Positions 19,467 through 19,878 of a stretch of 19,878 bases of DNA are shown here, piece after piece; the first letter of the stretch is position 1; every line of letters starts with the position of its first letter. The stretch comes from Stephanodiscus triporus (lineage: Eukaryota > Bacillariophyta > Thalassiosirophyceae > Thalassiosirales > Thalassiosiraceae). Under the pieces are notes generated by a model. The model worked only from the letters and a program-made list of their open reading frames with translations, was not told where the DNA came from and made no database searches. The stretch is taken from positions 1 to 19,878 of the forward strand of contig JALLAZ010000191.1 of NCBI GenBank assembly GCA_036939755.1, in the 5' to 3' direction. A program made the position numbers and the translations under genes.

Positions 19467-19878
19467 TCTGTTGCTCCACTACGTTTCCGCCCGCGAACAT
19501 TCGGGGAGGTGGGGCGGGGGGGGGGGCGTGGCCTTTTCGTTGGCGCGGCGAAGGCGAAGGGAATGATATCGGGTATTATCCTGCATTCCACTGATCACTA
19601 ACGATTTCTAGAGAGATTGAACTGAGAAAGGAAAAATAGTCTAAAAATCTAAACCTTGAAGTATTCCTTTTTATGAACTGCAAAAGGGTCCGTCCTGGCG
19701 GGAAGGAGAGCCCCCCAAGGAGTTGTCCGCGCCAATAGCTTGGAGAGTACTCTAGTAGATATCGTAAGTACTCCTACCTACTTCTTACTTACTCTACCTA
19801 GTCCGTACTCTACAGGAAGACACTGGATTTGCGGGGGGGGGGGGAGTTTGAGGGCGCCCCCCAAAAATGGTTTTGGCG
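19467..19878. other. Upstream region of the RAD54-like gene
   Basis: No gene is supported. The first 100 bases are GC-rich with G runs around 19510-19526. After 19565 the sequence turns AT-rich. Positions 19750-19815 hold a cluster of GTA/TAC words (GATATCGTAAGTACTCC, then ACCTACTTCTTACTTACTC), similar to the intergenic clusters near 340 and 8130-8250. A long G run lies at about 19832-19844. The promoter of the RAD54-like gene should be near 19500-19650. Confidence 0.45.

Overview
The window looks like nuclear DNA of a photosynthetic stramenopile, most likely a diatom. The evidence is short GT-AG introns (about 77-276 bp, donors mostly GTGAGT or GTAAGT), compact genes that often alternate strand with short shared intergenic spaces, asparagate-rich runs encoded by GTC/CGT triplet repeats, and protein architectures (triple-cNMP-domain PKG, WRGGKR-type zinc fingers, SANT-PHD proteins) that I associate with heterokont algae. 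The lineage call is an inference; no marker gene in the window settles it.

Layout, left to right. 520-3183 (+): a cGMP-dependent protein kinase with a putative dual-acylation N-terminus. 3525-3896 (-): DPH3, a diphthamide biosynthesis protein. 4270-4976 (+): eIF5A, head-to-head with DPH3. 5884-8068 (-): a membrane-anchored torsin/ClpB-like AAA+ protein with a degenerate active site. 8434-10279 (+): a nuclear zinc-finger/SANT/PHD protein, head-to-head with the AAA+ gene. 10503-11777 (-): a GST-like protein with low-complexity insertions. 11980-12759 (-): a short-chain dehydrogenase that stops just after the catalytic YxxxK. About 12841-14263 (+): an unrecognised protein whose 3' end carries a tandem intron-exon duplication. 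14688-19466 (-): a 12-exon RAD54/SNF2-family remodeller fused to a bromodomain and a C-terminal RanBP2-type zinc finger. The splice structures were worked out by hand: each junction uses GT-AG and keeps the reading frame, and motifs split by introns are restored across them.

The genes do not form one pathway. Two loose themes are visible. DPH3 and eIF5A both concern modified translation elongation factors (diphthamide on eEF2, hypusine on eIF5A) and share one 373-bp promoter region. The SANT-PHD protein and the RAD54-bromodomain protein are both chromatin factors. Base composition is patchy: 10.8-12.7 kb (GST and SDR) and 18.85-19.55 kb (first exon of the RAD54-like gene) are very GC-rich, while the intergenic spaces and the AAA+ gene are much richer in AT. 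Intergenic DNA repeatedly shows short TACGATA/TATCGTA words. I found no tRNA, rRNA, CRISPR array or intact mobile element.

The most notable points are the RAD54-bromodomain-RanBP2 fusion and its possible premature stop, the AAA+ protein whose Walker B acidic pair is His-His, the exon duplication with two 80-bp introns, and the truncated dehydrogenase.
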